From assembly GCA_038747915.1 (NCBI GenBank), contig JBCDJJ010000015.1, positions 1-54,214 of the forward strand: a stretch of DNA of 54,214 nt, read 5' to 3'. A model generated the notes under the pieces. That model had not been told where the DNA came from. It was given only the letters and a program-made list of their open reading frames with translations, and ran no database searches. The number at the start of each line of letters is the position of its first letter. The stretch's first letter is position 1. This stretch comes from JBCDAP01 sp038747915. Its GTDB lineage: Bacteria > Planctomycetota > Phycisphaerae > Phycisphaerales > UBA1924. The position numbers and the translations under genes are program-made. Shown here piece by piece: positions 26,666 through 35,282 of this stretch.

Positions 26666-27945
26666 CCGCCACGGGCACCACCGCGAGAACCAACCAACAC
26701 GCGGAGACGCCGTCACCCGACGTGGCTCCCGCTCCGCCCGCCACCCGAGACATCGGCCTCGATGCTGTCCGCGGCCTCGGCGTGCTCGGCATCCTCATCG
26801 TCAATATCACCTACGCCGCCTTCCCGTTCGATATGACGGTGTTCCGCCCCATGCCACCCGATACCCCGTTCGACCGCGCCGCGATGGACACGCTCGAGGT
26901 ACTGGCCGCGGGCAAGTTCATGGCGATCTTCTCGATGCTCTTCGGCGTTGGTGTCCTGCTGTTCGCGCAACGTTTCGACCACCCACCGGACGGGTCGCGC
27001 CCTCCCATCTCCGCCGGCACCGGCCGGTGGCATCGGAGGATGCTCGCGCTGCTGGCGATCGGGATCATGCACATTGTCTTCGGCTGGCCGGGTGACATCC
27101 TCACGGCCTACGCGATCGCGGGCATCGCCGGTCTATGGTGGGTGCGGCGGTGGCCGGCGCCAGTGCTCGCCGCCGTTGCCGCTGCGGCCTCTGTCATCGG
27201 CACGCTCATCTTCGTATCCCTCCTCGGGATGATGATGGTCATGCCCGAACTCGACCCCGAGGCGGCCGCAGCGGTCGCCGAGGACGAAGCCGCACGCATC
27301 GTGTCACTCCGCGACGGCGGCTACCTCGATGTCCTCCTGTACAACCTCTCGATGCTCCCCGACATGGTGCTCATGGCCCTCATGACCTTCCCGCTCGTCA
27401 CAGGGTTGATGCTTCTGGGCATGTCGCTGCACCGGTGGGGCTACTTCGCGCCCGCCCGCTCCGCCAGGTTCTACACCCGAGTGGCTGCGTTCGGCATCGG
27501 TGGTGGTGCGCTGCTCTCGCTCCTCGTGTTCCTCGCGATGAGAGCCATCGGAGCGGGCGATTGGTGGGCGATCGCCGCCCAGCCCATCGGTCTGCCTTTG
27601 GCGATCGGCTACACCGCCCTGATCATGCGTCTGTCGAGAACACCGTTCGCAGGGCCGGCGATCGCGGTCCTCGCTGCCACCGGACGCACCGCCCTCTCCA
27701 ACTATCTCCTCCAGACGCTCTGCATGTCGTTCGTCTTCTATGGCTGGGGCTTGGGTCTCATCACCAAAGTCGGTTCACTCACGCTTCTCGGCGTGGTCGC
27801 CGTAATCTGGGCCCTCTGCCTGGCATGGCCGCCGTTCTGGCTCGCCCGCTTCCGCTTCGGGCCGGCGGAGTGGGGGTGGCGCCGGCTGACCTACGGCGCC
27901 GCTGCGGGGCCGATCCGGCGCTCGTACACTCGCTCCAATGCCTGA
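26662..27945 (+). CDS. DUF418 (YeiB-like) multipass membrane protein
   Basis: A 427-residue membrane protein with about 9-10 hydrophobic segments. The family signatures are RDIGLDAVRGLGVLGIL near residue 30, KFMAIFSMLFGVGVLLFAQ, and the C-terminal FGPAEWGWRRLTYG. DUF418 proteins are of unproven function, sometimes suggested to be transporters or acyl/lipid-related. Here it is locked between zwf and pgl (4-base overlap before, 8-base overlap after). It is therefore expressed with the oxidative pentose phosphate enzymes, which is unusual context. Confidence 0.85.
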   Translation: MTATGTTARTNQHAETPSPDVAPAPPATRDIGLDAVRGLGVLGILIVNITYAAFPFDMTVFRPMPPDTPFDRAAMDTLEVLAAGKFMAIFSMLFGVGVLLFAQRFDHPPDGSRPPISAGTGRWHRRMLALLAIGIMHIVFGWPGDILTAYAIAGIAGLWWVRRWPAPVLAAVAAAASVIGTLIFVSLLGMMMVMPELDPEAAAAVAEDEAARIVSLRDGGYLDVLLYNLSMLPDMVLMALMTFPLVTGLMLLGMSLHRWGYFAPARSARFYTRVAAFGIGGGALLSLLVFLAMRAIGAGDWWAIAAQPIGLPLAIGYTALIMRLSRTPFAGPAIAVLAATGRTALSNYLLQTLCMSFVFYGWGLGLITKVGSLTLLGVVAVIWALCLAWPPFWLARFRFGPAEWGWRRLTYGAAAGPIRRSYTRSNA

Positions 27946-28744
27946 CGAACACCACGATCCTGCGATCTACTCCATCGACGACGACGCCCCACCCACACCC
28001 GCGCTCCCGGGCGAGGTCATCACCCGTCCCGATGCCGAGGCCCTGCACGGCGCCCTCGGCGCCGACCTGCTCGTCCACGCCGAGAACTGCGTCCGCCGCT
28101 TCGGAGACTTTCACCTGGCGGTCTCCGGTGGCTCGACGCCGATGCCCTTCTACCGAAGACTGATGGTCGACCCCGCCTTCCGGCACCTCCCCTGGACGCG
28201 CACCCATCTCTGGATCGTCGACGAGCGCCGCGTGCCGTTCGACGATGAACGCTCCAACTTCGCCGCCATCGACGGCCTTCTCGGCACGCACGCCGACATG
28301 CCCGAGGGCAACGTCCACCCCATGCTCGCGACTCGTGATGACGCCGCCGACCATTACGAGCGCGAACTCCGAGAACACCTCGCTTGGCGCGAGAAGGGCC
28401 ACGACCGTCTTGACTTCGTGCTGCTCGGCATGGGCGGCGATGCGCACACGGCGAGCCTCTTCCCACGCTCACCCGCGCTCGGCGCCCCAGACGACCGATT
28501 CGTCGTGATCAACGATGGCCCCGCGGTCACCCCGCCCGACCGCGTCACGATGACCTACACGCTTATCAACGCGGCCCGCTTCATCGCGGTCCTCGTCACC
28601 GGCGAGGGCAAACGCGACACGATCGCCACCATCGCTGCTGCCGACGCCTCGGCCCACGAAGACCTCCCCATCCTGGGCGTGAAACCAGTGGGGGGCTCAC
28701 TGCGGTGGTACCTCGATCATGCCGCCTGTCCGGAGCCCGCGTAG
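27938..28744 (+). CDS. pgl: 6-phosphogluconolactonase (DevB/SOL type)
   Basis: A 268-residue hydrolase that opens 6-phosphogluconolactone, the product of Zwf. HLAVSGGSTPMPFYRRL is the phosphate-binding block, HLWIVDERRVPFDDERSNF the catalytic region, and LLGMGGDAHTASLFP the C-terminal family motif. The N-terminal 30 residues are an extra Pro/Asp-rich stretch. It overlaps the DUF418 gene by 8 bases and closes the zwf operon; no gnd follows. Confidence 0.92.
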   Translation: MPDEHHDPAIYSIDDDAPPTPALPGEVITRPDAEALHGALGADLLVHAENCVRRFGDFHLAVSGGSTPMPFYRRLMVDPAFRHLPWTRTHLWIVDERRVPFDDERSNFAAIDGLLGTHADMPEGNVHPMLATRDDAADHYERELREHLAWREKGHDRLDFVLLGMGGDAHTASLFPRSPALGAPDDRFVVINDGPAVTPPDRVTMTYTLINAARFIAVLVTGEGKRDTIATIAAADASAHEDLPILGVKPVGGSLRWYLDHAACPEPA

Positions 28745-28779
28745 AGAGGGCTTAAAGGGGTCCTCGCGCACGTCGTCAA

Positions 28780-29406
28780 CTATTGACCGTCGCGCGCAAA
28801 GCGCGTCCGCTCGAGTTCTTCCACCCAGTCGAGCAGCGCATCCGTGGTGGCCTCATCGCGCCGAGCACTCACCGTCCCATCGAGCACCGCCACGCCCAGC
28901 ACATCCTCGAAGCCGGGCGTCAACTCCACCGGCCGCATCGTCGCCTCACGGACCACACCACCGAACCGCTCGAGCCCCGGCCTCCCATCCGGCAGCATGA
29001 ACCCGCCGCCGCCGTACCGGCCGGCCACATTGCCCTCCTCCGACGCGATCACGAACATCCGCATCGACGCGTTCTGCGATGTGAAATCGATCGGCGTCCG
29101 CCCAGCCGCCGGCTGAAGGAAGTAGTGCACGTGCAGCATGCTGCCCGGCCGGATCCGCCCGATCTCGCCGAACCGCCGCAGCTCGGCCACGCTCCACGAC
29201 GAGAGCACAATGTCGGCCGTGTTGGCATCGCGGTAGGCGTACACCGCGGTGCGCCACGCCGGCTCGAGCTCGGTCGCGCGGATCCGCGACTCGAGGCGGA
29301 TCGCATTCTCACGCGGCCCGCGCACCCGCAGCGCCGAGCACCCAGAAATGGGCCATACCACGCCGAGCATCAGGACCGCTATACACGCCAGCCTTGCCAA
29401 TCGCAT
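28780..29406 (-). CDS. Putative lipoprotein
   Basis: 208 residues. The N-terminus is a lipoprotein signal (Arg-rich start, hydrophobic core, lipobox PISGC at about residues 19-23), so it should be anchored to a membrane by an acylated Cys. The mature part has no recognised domain; it contains a Gly-rich turn (GRYGGGGFMLPDG) and an Asp/Glu-rich end. It is convergent with pgl and divergent from the TPR-like secreted protein. Confidence 0.65.
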   Translation of the reverse strand: MRLARLACIAVLMLGVVWPISGCSALRVRGPRENAIRLESRIRATELEPAWRTAVYAYRDANTADIVLSSWSVAELRRFGEIGRIRPGSMLHVHYFLQPAAGRTPIDFTSQNASMRMFVIASEEGNVAGRYGGGGFMLPDGRPGLERFGGVVREATMRPVELTPGFEDVLGVAVLDGTVSARRDEATTDALLDWVEELERTRFARDGQ

Positions 29407-29489
29407 GGCCGGTGATGCTACCGAAGGTCTCTCGTCGCCGCCGACCGATCTACACTCCGGCGGGTGATATCGCCCCGGGGAGCATGGTC

Positions 29490-30206
29490 ATGCCGACTCG
29501 CGCACGTTCTGCACTCTTCGCACTCGCCGCAGCGGCCGTCGTCTTCGGTGCATCAGAGCCCGCGCGATCGCAGGTCACATGGACCACCGGCGGCGTGACT
29601 TCGTCCGGGTTGTCCTTCCGCGTGCCGAGCTTCGTCGGCTACTCGCGCACAGCGGGCATCGCGGGCTTCGACGGTGTCTGGTTCACCTCGACCGGCATCC
29701 GGCCGATCGCGGGCACCCCGCTCGTCGAGATCGCACGCCGCACCGACCCACAGATCCGCGCCGGCTTCCGGCCCTCCACCACCGAGGAGCCCACCGAGAC
29801 CGCCCCGCCCGATCGAGGTCTCGTCGCCTTCGCCCGGGGCGACTACGAGACCGCCTACAACGAGTACGCCGTCCGCGCCCGTTTCCGCCCCAATGACCTC
29901 GAGGCCCGTCGGCTGCAGGGGCTCGCCGCAGCGGGACGGAACAACTTCGACGAGGCCGGACAGATCTTCCTCGAGGTCTACGCGGCCGAACCCGGTCTCC
30001 GCCACGCCCGCGTCCCAGCGAGAGAGGTCATCGGCACCGACGCGGTCCGTAAGCTCATCGCACAGGGCGCGCGCCGCGCCGAGTCGGTCAACACCCGCGA
30101 GGCGTGGTTCGCCGTCGCTGTGCTGAGCCACGCCGCCGGACAACCGGTCGCAGCAGAAGCCTTCTACGAGCGCTCCCAGCAGGCCCCGCCGAGCAAAGCC
30201 CCCTGA
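29490..30206 (+). CDS. Secreted protein with a TPR-like region
   Basis: 238 residues. A signal peptide covers residues about 1-28 (ending EPARSQ). A middle region follows, and then helical repeats such as LVAFARGDYETAYNEYAVRA and GLAAAGRNNFDEAGQIFLEV, which resemble TPR units used for protein contacts. The start at 29490 is 7 bases after GGGGAG; the ATG at 29484 is too close to that site. It ends 7 bases from the stop of the convergent methyltransferase gene. The exact role is unknown. Confidence 0.65.
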   Translation: MPTRARSALFALAAAAVVFGASEPARSQVTWTTGGVTSSGLSFRVPSFVGYSRTAGIAGFDGVWFTSTGIRPIAGTPLVEIARRTDPQIRAGFRPSTTEEPTETAPPDRGLVAFARGDYETAYNEYAVRARFRPNDLEARRLQGLAAAGRNNFDEAGQIFLEVYAAEPGLRHARVPAREVIGTDAVRKLIAQGARRAESVNTREAWFAVAVLSHAAGQPVAAEAFYERSQQAPPSKAP

Positions 30207-30213
30207 TCCGAAC

Positions 30214-31059
30214 TCACACACGCCCCACGACATACGCCACGAAGTCGCCGTCGAGCGTCCGGTCGACGAACTCCCCGTCGATCGAATCCGGCGCGACCAG
30301 CAGTTGGCCGTCGTCGTCCAACGCCCCCGAGTAATCCAGGTACACCTCTGTCGCCCGGAACCCGGCCTCGAGCATCGCATCGCGCAGCTCGCCCACGCTC
30401 CACAGCCGCCAGTCGTAGGTGAACGCGTCCTCGATCCGAGGCCCACCCGGTATCGAAAAGTGAATCGCGTTCCGCACACGAGATGTCAGCGGGTCGCACT
30501 CCCGCTGGTGCCACTCGTACCGCACCGTCTCGCCCGAGATCGCCACATCCACCTCGTACACGCCCTGCGTGAACGCATCCGGGCCGCCGTATGTATCCAG
30601 CACGAGCACACCACCCGCGTTCAATCGAAACAACACGTGACGCATGTAGGTCACGAGCACCGGCCGTGTCGGCAGCTCGCCCGCTGCAAAGTTCAACGCG
30701 GCGACGACATCAGCCTGGCCACCGGCCTCCAGCACGCCGCAACGCTGCAACGCAAGCCGCCGCAGTGCCGATTCGCCGTGCCGCTCGATCGCTCGGATGA
30801 GCCCGTGCGCCAGCGGTTCCTCGTCGATGTCAGTAGCGATCGCGCCGCGCTCCGCGCCGAGATCGAGCCACGCTCGCGCGAGGCCCGCGGGCCCCGCGAA
30901 GTCATCCGCCAACACCTGCGGCATGCCGCCGTGTACCGCATCGAGAAAGCGAACCTGCACCTGGCACGACTGCACGCACCACTCGTACAGATCGAAACGG
31001 TTGACCCGTTCACCACCCATCGTGTAGATCGGCTCGTCGGCGAGCACCGACGCCGGCAT
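30214..31059 (-). CDS. Class I SAM-dependent methyltransferase
   Basis: 281 residues. The SAM-binding motif I is in VLADDFAGPAGLARAWLDLG (about 49-68), followed by an acidic strand ATDIDEE. VVAALNFAAGELPTRP and GGVLVLDTYGGPDA fit motifs post-I and later strands of the Rossmann fold. The substrate is unknown. The chosen ATG at 31059 avoids overlap with the upstream lipoprotein gene, whose stop is 17 bases away on the same strand, so the two probably share a transcript. Confidence 0.7.
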   Translation of the reverse strand: MPASVLADEPIYTMGGERVNRFDLYEWCVQSCQVQVRFLDAVHGGMPQVLADDFAGPAGLARAWLDLGAERGAIATDIDEEPLAHGLIRAIERHGESALRRLALQRCGVLEAGGQADVVAALNFAAGELPTRPVLVTYMRHVLFRLNAGGVLVLDTYGGPDAFTQGVYEVDVAISGETVRYEWHQRECDPLTSRVRNAIHFSIPGGPRIEDAFTYDWRLWSVGELRDAMLEAGFRATEVYLDYSGALDDDGQLLVAPDSIDGEFVDRTLDGDFVAYVVGRV

Positions 31060-31076
31060 GCCGCTCGGCCTGGCTC

Positions 31077-31688
31077 TCACGGCGCCGGCTTGAGCGTGCT
31101 GAGCATCGCGGCGATCGCTTCTTGCTCGCGAGCGAGCGCACCCCGCGGGCCCACGATCTTGATGAACACCGGCCCACTCGGCACGCCCTCGACGACCGCA
31201 CCGATCAGCCGGGCACCGGGCAGCGGCGGCGGTGCGCCGGGCATTCTCGTGCTGTACACGCCCTCCGCATCGATCACATGCACCGTCAGCCCGCCGGTCT
31301 GCGTGGTCGTGCGGTCGGATCGCCCTCCCTCGATCTGACCGTCCCACCGATCGAGGTTGGCCGTGGCCGAACCACCGATCGAGCCGCCGCCGGACACGAC
31401 CATCTCGGCCCCGCCGGGCAACTCAAACTGCATGAGCCGGCTGCTGCTCGACGGTGCCTGCGACTTCCACGACATCGGCACCGTGAAACTCACACCACCC
31501 GCGGTGGCCGACTGCTCGCCGTTGACTTCTATGATCGTCGCCGCGTCGCCCGTGACTGCCTCGGATGCTCCCGCACCACCCGACACAGCATCCACGAGCT
31601 TCGATTTCGACTCACCCTCGCCGCACGCCCCGAGGCACAGGGCTGCGACCGCACCGACGACACCGACGTATCCTCGCGTTCGAATCAT
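31077..31688 (-). CDS. Putative lipoprotein
   Basis: 203 residues. The N-terminal signal ends with lipobox CLGAC near residues 18-22, followed by an acidic, Gly/Ser-rich linker. The mature domain has VSFTVPMSWKSQ and MQFELPGGAEMVV, a pattern seen in small beta proteins of planctomycetes with no known function. Its ATG uses the CAT of the tetranucleotide CATG at 31686-31689, whose complement strand supplies the ATG of the divergent RNA methyltransferase gene. Confidence 0.65.
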   Translation of the reverse strand: MIRTRGYVGVVGAVAALCLGACGEGESKSKLVDAVSGGAGASEAVTGDAATIIEVNGEQSATAGGVSFTVPMSWKSQAPSSSSRLMQFELPGGAEMVVSGGGSIGGSATANLDRWDGQIEGGRSDRTTTQTGGLTVHVIDAEGVYSTRMPGAPPPLPGARLIGAVVEGVPSGPVFIKIVGPRGALAREQEAIAAMLSTLKPAP

Positions 31689-32532
31689 GCCACAGCGTAT
31701 CCACGATGCGGGCGACGAGCGCGTGGTCCTCTACCAAGACGTGCGCGACGCGTCGCTCATCGAGCGACACGGACTCTTCATGGCCGAGGGTCGACTCGTG
31801 GTCGAACTGCTGCTCGGGGCAAGCCGCCACACCGTGCGATCGGTGTTCCTGAGCGAGCACGCCGCGGACGCCATGGCGGATACCATCGGACTCGCAGAGT
31901 GCCGGGGAATCCCCGTATTCATCGCCGAACAGCGGATCCTCAACGATATCGCAGGCTTCGATCTCCACCGCGGCTGCCTCGCGCTCGGAGAGCGAGGTGC
32001 CCCGCTCGGTGTCCCGCAGGTGCTCGGCATGCTCTCCCCACAACGTCGGGCGGTTCTGCCCATCCTCGAAGCCGTCACCAACCACGATAATGTCGGCGGT
32101 GCGATGCGAGTCGCAGCGGCCTTCGGCGCCCCGGCGCTGCTCTCCTGCCCGCGAACCGCCGATCCGCTCTACCGAAAAGCGATCCGCGTTTCCATGGGTC
32201 ACGCCCTCCGCGTGCCACACGCGCGGCTCGACCACTGGCCCCAGGATCTCGACCGATTGACCGGTGCCGGGGTCCGACTCGTGGCCATGACCACAGACCA
32301 GAGCGCCGAGCCCATCGAGACGGTCGAGGAGCGTGCGGGCCGCGAGCAGTGGGGGGCCATCGGCATACTCATCGGTGCCGAAGGCGACGGGCTGACGCCA
32401 GCGGCGATGCAGTTCACCACCGCACGCGCGTCCATCACCATGGTGCCGGGGGTCGACTCACTTAACGCGGTCACAGCGCTGGCGATCGTGCTGCACAGAC
32501 TCGCCCGGCCAAGCGGGGCCGCGCGTCAGTAA
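31687..32532 (+). CDS. SpoU/TrmH-family RNA 2'-O-methyltransferase
   Basis: 281 residues. An N-terminal substrate domain (ERHGLFMAEGRLVVELLL) precedes the SPOUT domain with its three motifs: LEAVTNHDNVGGAMRVAAAF (motif 1, with Asn and Arg), IGILIGAEGDGLTP (motif 2) and ITMVPGVDSLNAVTALAIVL (motif 3, SLN). It should methylate ribose 2'-OH in rRNA or tRNA; the target is not set by sequence. The start is kept at 31687 because the preceding residues belong to the family N-terminus. This makes it head-to-head with the lipoprotein gene, with overlapping start codons. Confidence 0.85.
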   Translation: MPQRIHDAGDERVVLYQDVRDASLIERHGLFMAEGRLVVELLLGASRHTVRSVFLSEHAADAMADTIGLAECRGIPVFIAEQRILNDIAGFDLHRGCLALGERGAPLGVPQVLGMLSPQRRAVLPILEAVTNHDNVGGAMRVAAAFGAPALLSCPRTADPLYRKAIRVSMGHALRVPHARLDHWPQDLDRLTGAGVRLVAMTTDQSAEPIETVEERAGREQWGAIGILIGAEGDGLTPAAMQFTTARASITMVPGVDSLNAVTALAIVLHRLARPSGAARQ

Positions 32533-32854
32533 CACGGCCTCAATCGGTACCCAAAAAAGAGCCCCCGCATTGCACGGGGACCCAAGTGGAAAAGGACTGG
32601 AGTGGGCAGCGGTGCAGAAGCGGAGCGGTCGCCAACCACGCGGGTGGCGCAACTACAAAGCCGGTCGAAGAACGACTGGACCAGGCATTGACTCCTCCGC
32701 CGACACACAGTTGGACACCGTGCGCCAGCACCCTTTGCACGAGTAATATGGCCCGGGAATCCGCGGCGCCAAGCCGCACGCACACCATCACGCGGAGAAA
32801 TCCGAAGAGATTCGATGGTGAGCGAATCCCCCGTTCACCAATTTTCGGCCGCCC
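32533..32854. other. 322-base intergenic region between the RNA methyltransferase and lpxC/fabZ
   Basis: No protein gene is supported. A minus-strand terminator-like hairpin lies at 32553-32579, about 275 bases beyond the lpxC/fabZ stop. So either that mRNA has a long 3' UTR or a small RNA is encoded on the minus strand here. I find no tmRNA, SRP, 6S or RNase P signature. Confidence 0.4.
32553..32579 (-). terminator. Intrinsic terminator on the minus strand
   Basis: On the minus strand CCCCG (32579-32575) pairs with CGGGG (32567-32563) around a 7-base loop, followed by GCTC and six T (32558-32553). It is oriented to end transcripts coming from lpxC/fabZ, or a small RNA, and not the plus-strand methyltransferase gene. 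Confidence 0.55.
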
Positions 32855-34240
32855 CTAACGCGGCAGCAGCTCGAGATGCACCCGGCCCTCGGCCGCCAAC
32901 TCGCCGCTGACCGACGCCCGAACATCCACCGCGACGCTCACACCCCCCGCGGGGCCGAGTTCCGCCTCCAGCACGAGCTGATCGCCAGGAACAACCGCAC
33001 GGTGAAGCGTCACGTGCTTCGCCGACCGCAGGGCCACCGACACGCCCGGCCGCCCCGTCCGCAACTGAAGCAACGCTCCAAGCTGGGCCATCGCCTCCAC
33101 AACCAATACACCGGGCATCCGCTCGCGATCACCGCTCGCGCCGCCCGTAAAAAACGGCTCGCTCGAGGTGACATTCTTCACCCCGACCGCCCGCCCCGCC
33201 GGCTCGATCTCCAGCACGCGGTCGACCAGTACCGCCGGGAACCGCCCCGTGTATCGCGTGAGCTCGGAACGGATATCGAGCGCCGTCGCCGCGTCCGAGG
33301 GCACGCCCGACCGCACCAGCGCCGGATCCAGCAATGCCGCAGCCAGTTGTCGGTTCAACTCGTGCCCTGTCCGCACACCCACGATGCGCCCGCGCACCGG
33401 TCGGCCGGTCAGCGCCAGATCACCGATCATGTCCACGAGCTTGTGCCGCACCGGTTCATCCGCGAACCGGTAGGCGTTGTCGATGGGGCCGTCCTCACCG
33501 ATCACAAGCATGTCCGCCGGCGACAGGTGGTGGAACAGCCCCGCATCCCACGCCGCTTGGGCCTCTCGCTTGGTGCTGAACGTCCGCGCCGGAGCGATGT
33601 CGTGCAGATAGTCGTCCTCGCCCAGCACGAAGCTCTGCACCTGCCGGCCGATCGGCGACCCCTCCCCGTAATCGAGCATGTACAGCAGCTCGAACCGGTC
33701 GGAGTCCACCGGCAGCGCCGAGATCGCCTTGTCCCCGTCCTGAAGCGTGATCGGCTCGCGCACCACGATCGGCTCGCGATCGACCTCTTGCGGCACCAGC
33801 CGCGCACGCTCGATCGCCTCCGCGAATGGCAGCGACGACCCATCGAAGATCGGGATCTCCGGCCCGCGCACCTCGATCACCGCGTTGTCGAGACCAAGCC
33901 CACCGCAGGCGGACAGCAGGTGCTCGACCGTCTGAATCTCAACCTCGCCCCGCCGGAGTGCTGTGCGACGCGGCAAGTCCTCGACGAATTCGACCAGCGC
34001 CGGCACCTCGCCGGACGGCTCATCCATCCGTCGGAACACCAGGCCCGTCCCCGCACCCGCGGGGCGCATGGTCACGGTCGTTTGACGTGCCGTAAAAAGC
34101 CCAACACCCTCGAGCGAGACCTCATCGCCCAGCGTGTGCTGCCGGGGAGATCGCCACGATGTGAGTGTGCTCAGCGCCGCGCCGGCGCTCCCTCCTGGCT
34201 GGGCTTCAGGCTCAGCCCCCGCGCTCGTCCGTGCGCCCAT
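32855..34240 (-). CDS. lpxC: LpxC-FabZ fusion: UDP-3-O-acyl-GlcNAc deacetylase with a FabZ-like domain lacking the catalytic His
   Basis: 461 residues. Residues about 33-310 are LpxC, the committed zinc deacetylase of lipid A synthesis. They include TVEHLLSACGGLGLDNA (E106, zinc ligand H107), KREAQAAWDAGL, the HKLVDMIGDL block (H266, D270) and TGHELNRQL (H293). Residues about 325-461 are a FabZ hot-dog domain with RYTGRFPAVLVDRVLE and MPGVLVVEAMAQL (E382). In FabZ the motif EPFFxGHFP carries the catalytic His; here it reads EPFFTGGASG, with Gly at the His position, so dehydratase activity is doubtful. Such fusions are known in Bacteroidetes. It overlaps lpxD by 29 bases. Confidence 0.9.
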   Translation of the reverse strand: MGARTSAGAEPEAQPGGSAGAALSTLTSWRSPRQHTLGDEVSLEGVGLFTARQTTVTMRPAGAGTGLVFRRMDEPSGEVPALVEFVEDLPRRTALRRGEVEIQTVEHLLSACGGLGLDNAVIEVRGPEIPIFDGSSLPFAEAIERARLVPQEVDREPIVVREPITLQDGDKAISALPVDSDRFELLYMLDYGEGSPIGRQVQSFVLGEDDYLHDIAPARTFSTKREAQAAWDAGLFHHLSPADMLVIGEDGPIDNAYRFADEPVRHKLVDMIGDLALTGRPVRGRIVGVRTGHELNRQLAAALLDPALVRSGVPSDAATALDIRSELTRYTGRFPAVLVDRVLEIEPAGRAVGVKNVTSSEPFFTGGASGDRERMPGVLVVEAMAQLGALLQLRTGRPGVSVALRSAKHVTLHRAVVPGDQLVLEAELGPAGGVSVAVDVRASVSGELAAEGRVHLELLPR

Positions 34241-35279
34241 GGGGAAGACTCCTTCTGACTTGACGGATGAACTCGGGCAGCACGGCGGTCGCGGCCCACT
34301 GTTTCATCATCTCTCGCCCGATCTTCGCCGGGAGGCCGACCCACTGCTCGCCCGCCGGCACGTCGCGCATCACACCGCTCATCGCACCGACCACCGCGCC
34401 GTCCCCGATCGTGATCCCATCAGCAACGCCCGCACCGCCGGCAATCGTCACTCCATCGCCGACCATCACCGACCCGGATAGCCCGACATTCCCGCAGATC
34501 ACACAGCTCCGCCCGACACGGCAGTTGTGCCCGATCTGAACCAGGTTGTCGATCTTCGTCCCATCGCCGATCACCGTGGCCCCGAGCTTGCCGCGATCGA
34601 TCGTCGTGTTCGCACCGATCTCGACGCCATCACCGATCTCGACATGCCCGATATGTGGGATCTTCACCAGCCCGCGGCCATCGGGAGACGGCCGATACCC
34701 GAACCCATCCGCCCCGATCACCACACCGGGGTGCATCAGCACGCCGCGGCCGATCACGCACCGATCTTCGATCACGACATTCGCGCGAAGCTCGGTTCCG
34801 GCGCCGATGGTCACACCGGCTCCGATGCGCACCCCGGCGTGCATCACGGCGCCGTCGCCGAGCGTCGACCCGGGGCCGATGCTCGCGTGCGGGCCGACGA
34901 CCGCCCCCTCGCCGATGGACGCTGTGGTGTCGATCGAGGATGATGGATCGACCCCGCCCGGCGCGTGCATCGACGGAGCGAACTCGTCGAGTAGCTGCGC
35001 GAGCGCGAGATCAGCATCCGGCACCACGATCAACGCGGTCCCGTTCGCGTGGCCGTTCAGTGCTTTGACCACATCCGGCGTCACCAGCGCCGCTCCCGCG
35101 TGGCTCCGGCCGAGCTTATCGACCAACCGAACATCACGGACAAAGGTCAGGGCATCCGGACCGGCATCGTCGAGCGTCGACACGCGGTGCAGGGTCACAT
35201 CGCCCGGGCCGACAAGTTCGGCACCCAGTCGCCGCGCCACTTCGGACGCTGTCTGGCTCAGGTCCGCACCGGTGGGCAC
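34212..35279 (-). CDS. lpxD: UDP-3-O-acylglucosamine N-acyltransferase
   Basis: 355 residues. The N-terminal uridine-binding domain (residues about 1-100, DALTFVRDVRLVDKL) is followed by a left-handed beta helix of hexapeptide repeats (GPHASIGPGSTLGDGAVMHA and on). HPGVVIGADGFGY and VQIGHNCRVGRS hold the conserved His residues, and the C-terminal helix is WVGLPAKIGREMMKQ. It transfers the second 3-hydroxyacyl chain in lipid A synthesis. It sits between skp/ompH (3 bases) and lpxC/fabZ (29-base overlap) in one operon. Confidence 0.93.
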   Translation of the reverse strand: MPTGADLSQTASEVARRLGAELVGPGDVTLHRVSTLDDAGPDALTFVRDVRLVDKLGRSHAGAALVTPDVVKALNGHANGTALIVVPDADLALAQLLDEFAPSMHAPGGVDPSSSIDTTASIGEGAVVGPHASIGPGSTLGDGAVMHAGVRIGAGVTIGAGTELRANVVIEDRCVIGRGVLMHPGVVIGADGFGYRPSPDGRGLVKIPHIGHVEIGDGVEIGANTTIDRGKLGATVIGDGTKIDNLVQIGHNCRVGRSCVICGNVGLSGSVMVGDGVTIAGGAGVADGITIGDGAVVGAMSGVMRDVPAGEQWVGLPAKIGREMMKQWAATAVLPEFIRQVRRSLPHGRTDERGG

Positions 35280-35282
35280 AGC

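Noticed and set aside
32540..32791. An 83-residue minus-strand frame in the lpxC/fabZ downstream gap
   Set aside because: It runs through the terminator hairpin and has no ribosome site or protein-like pattern.
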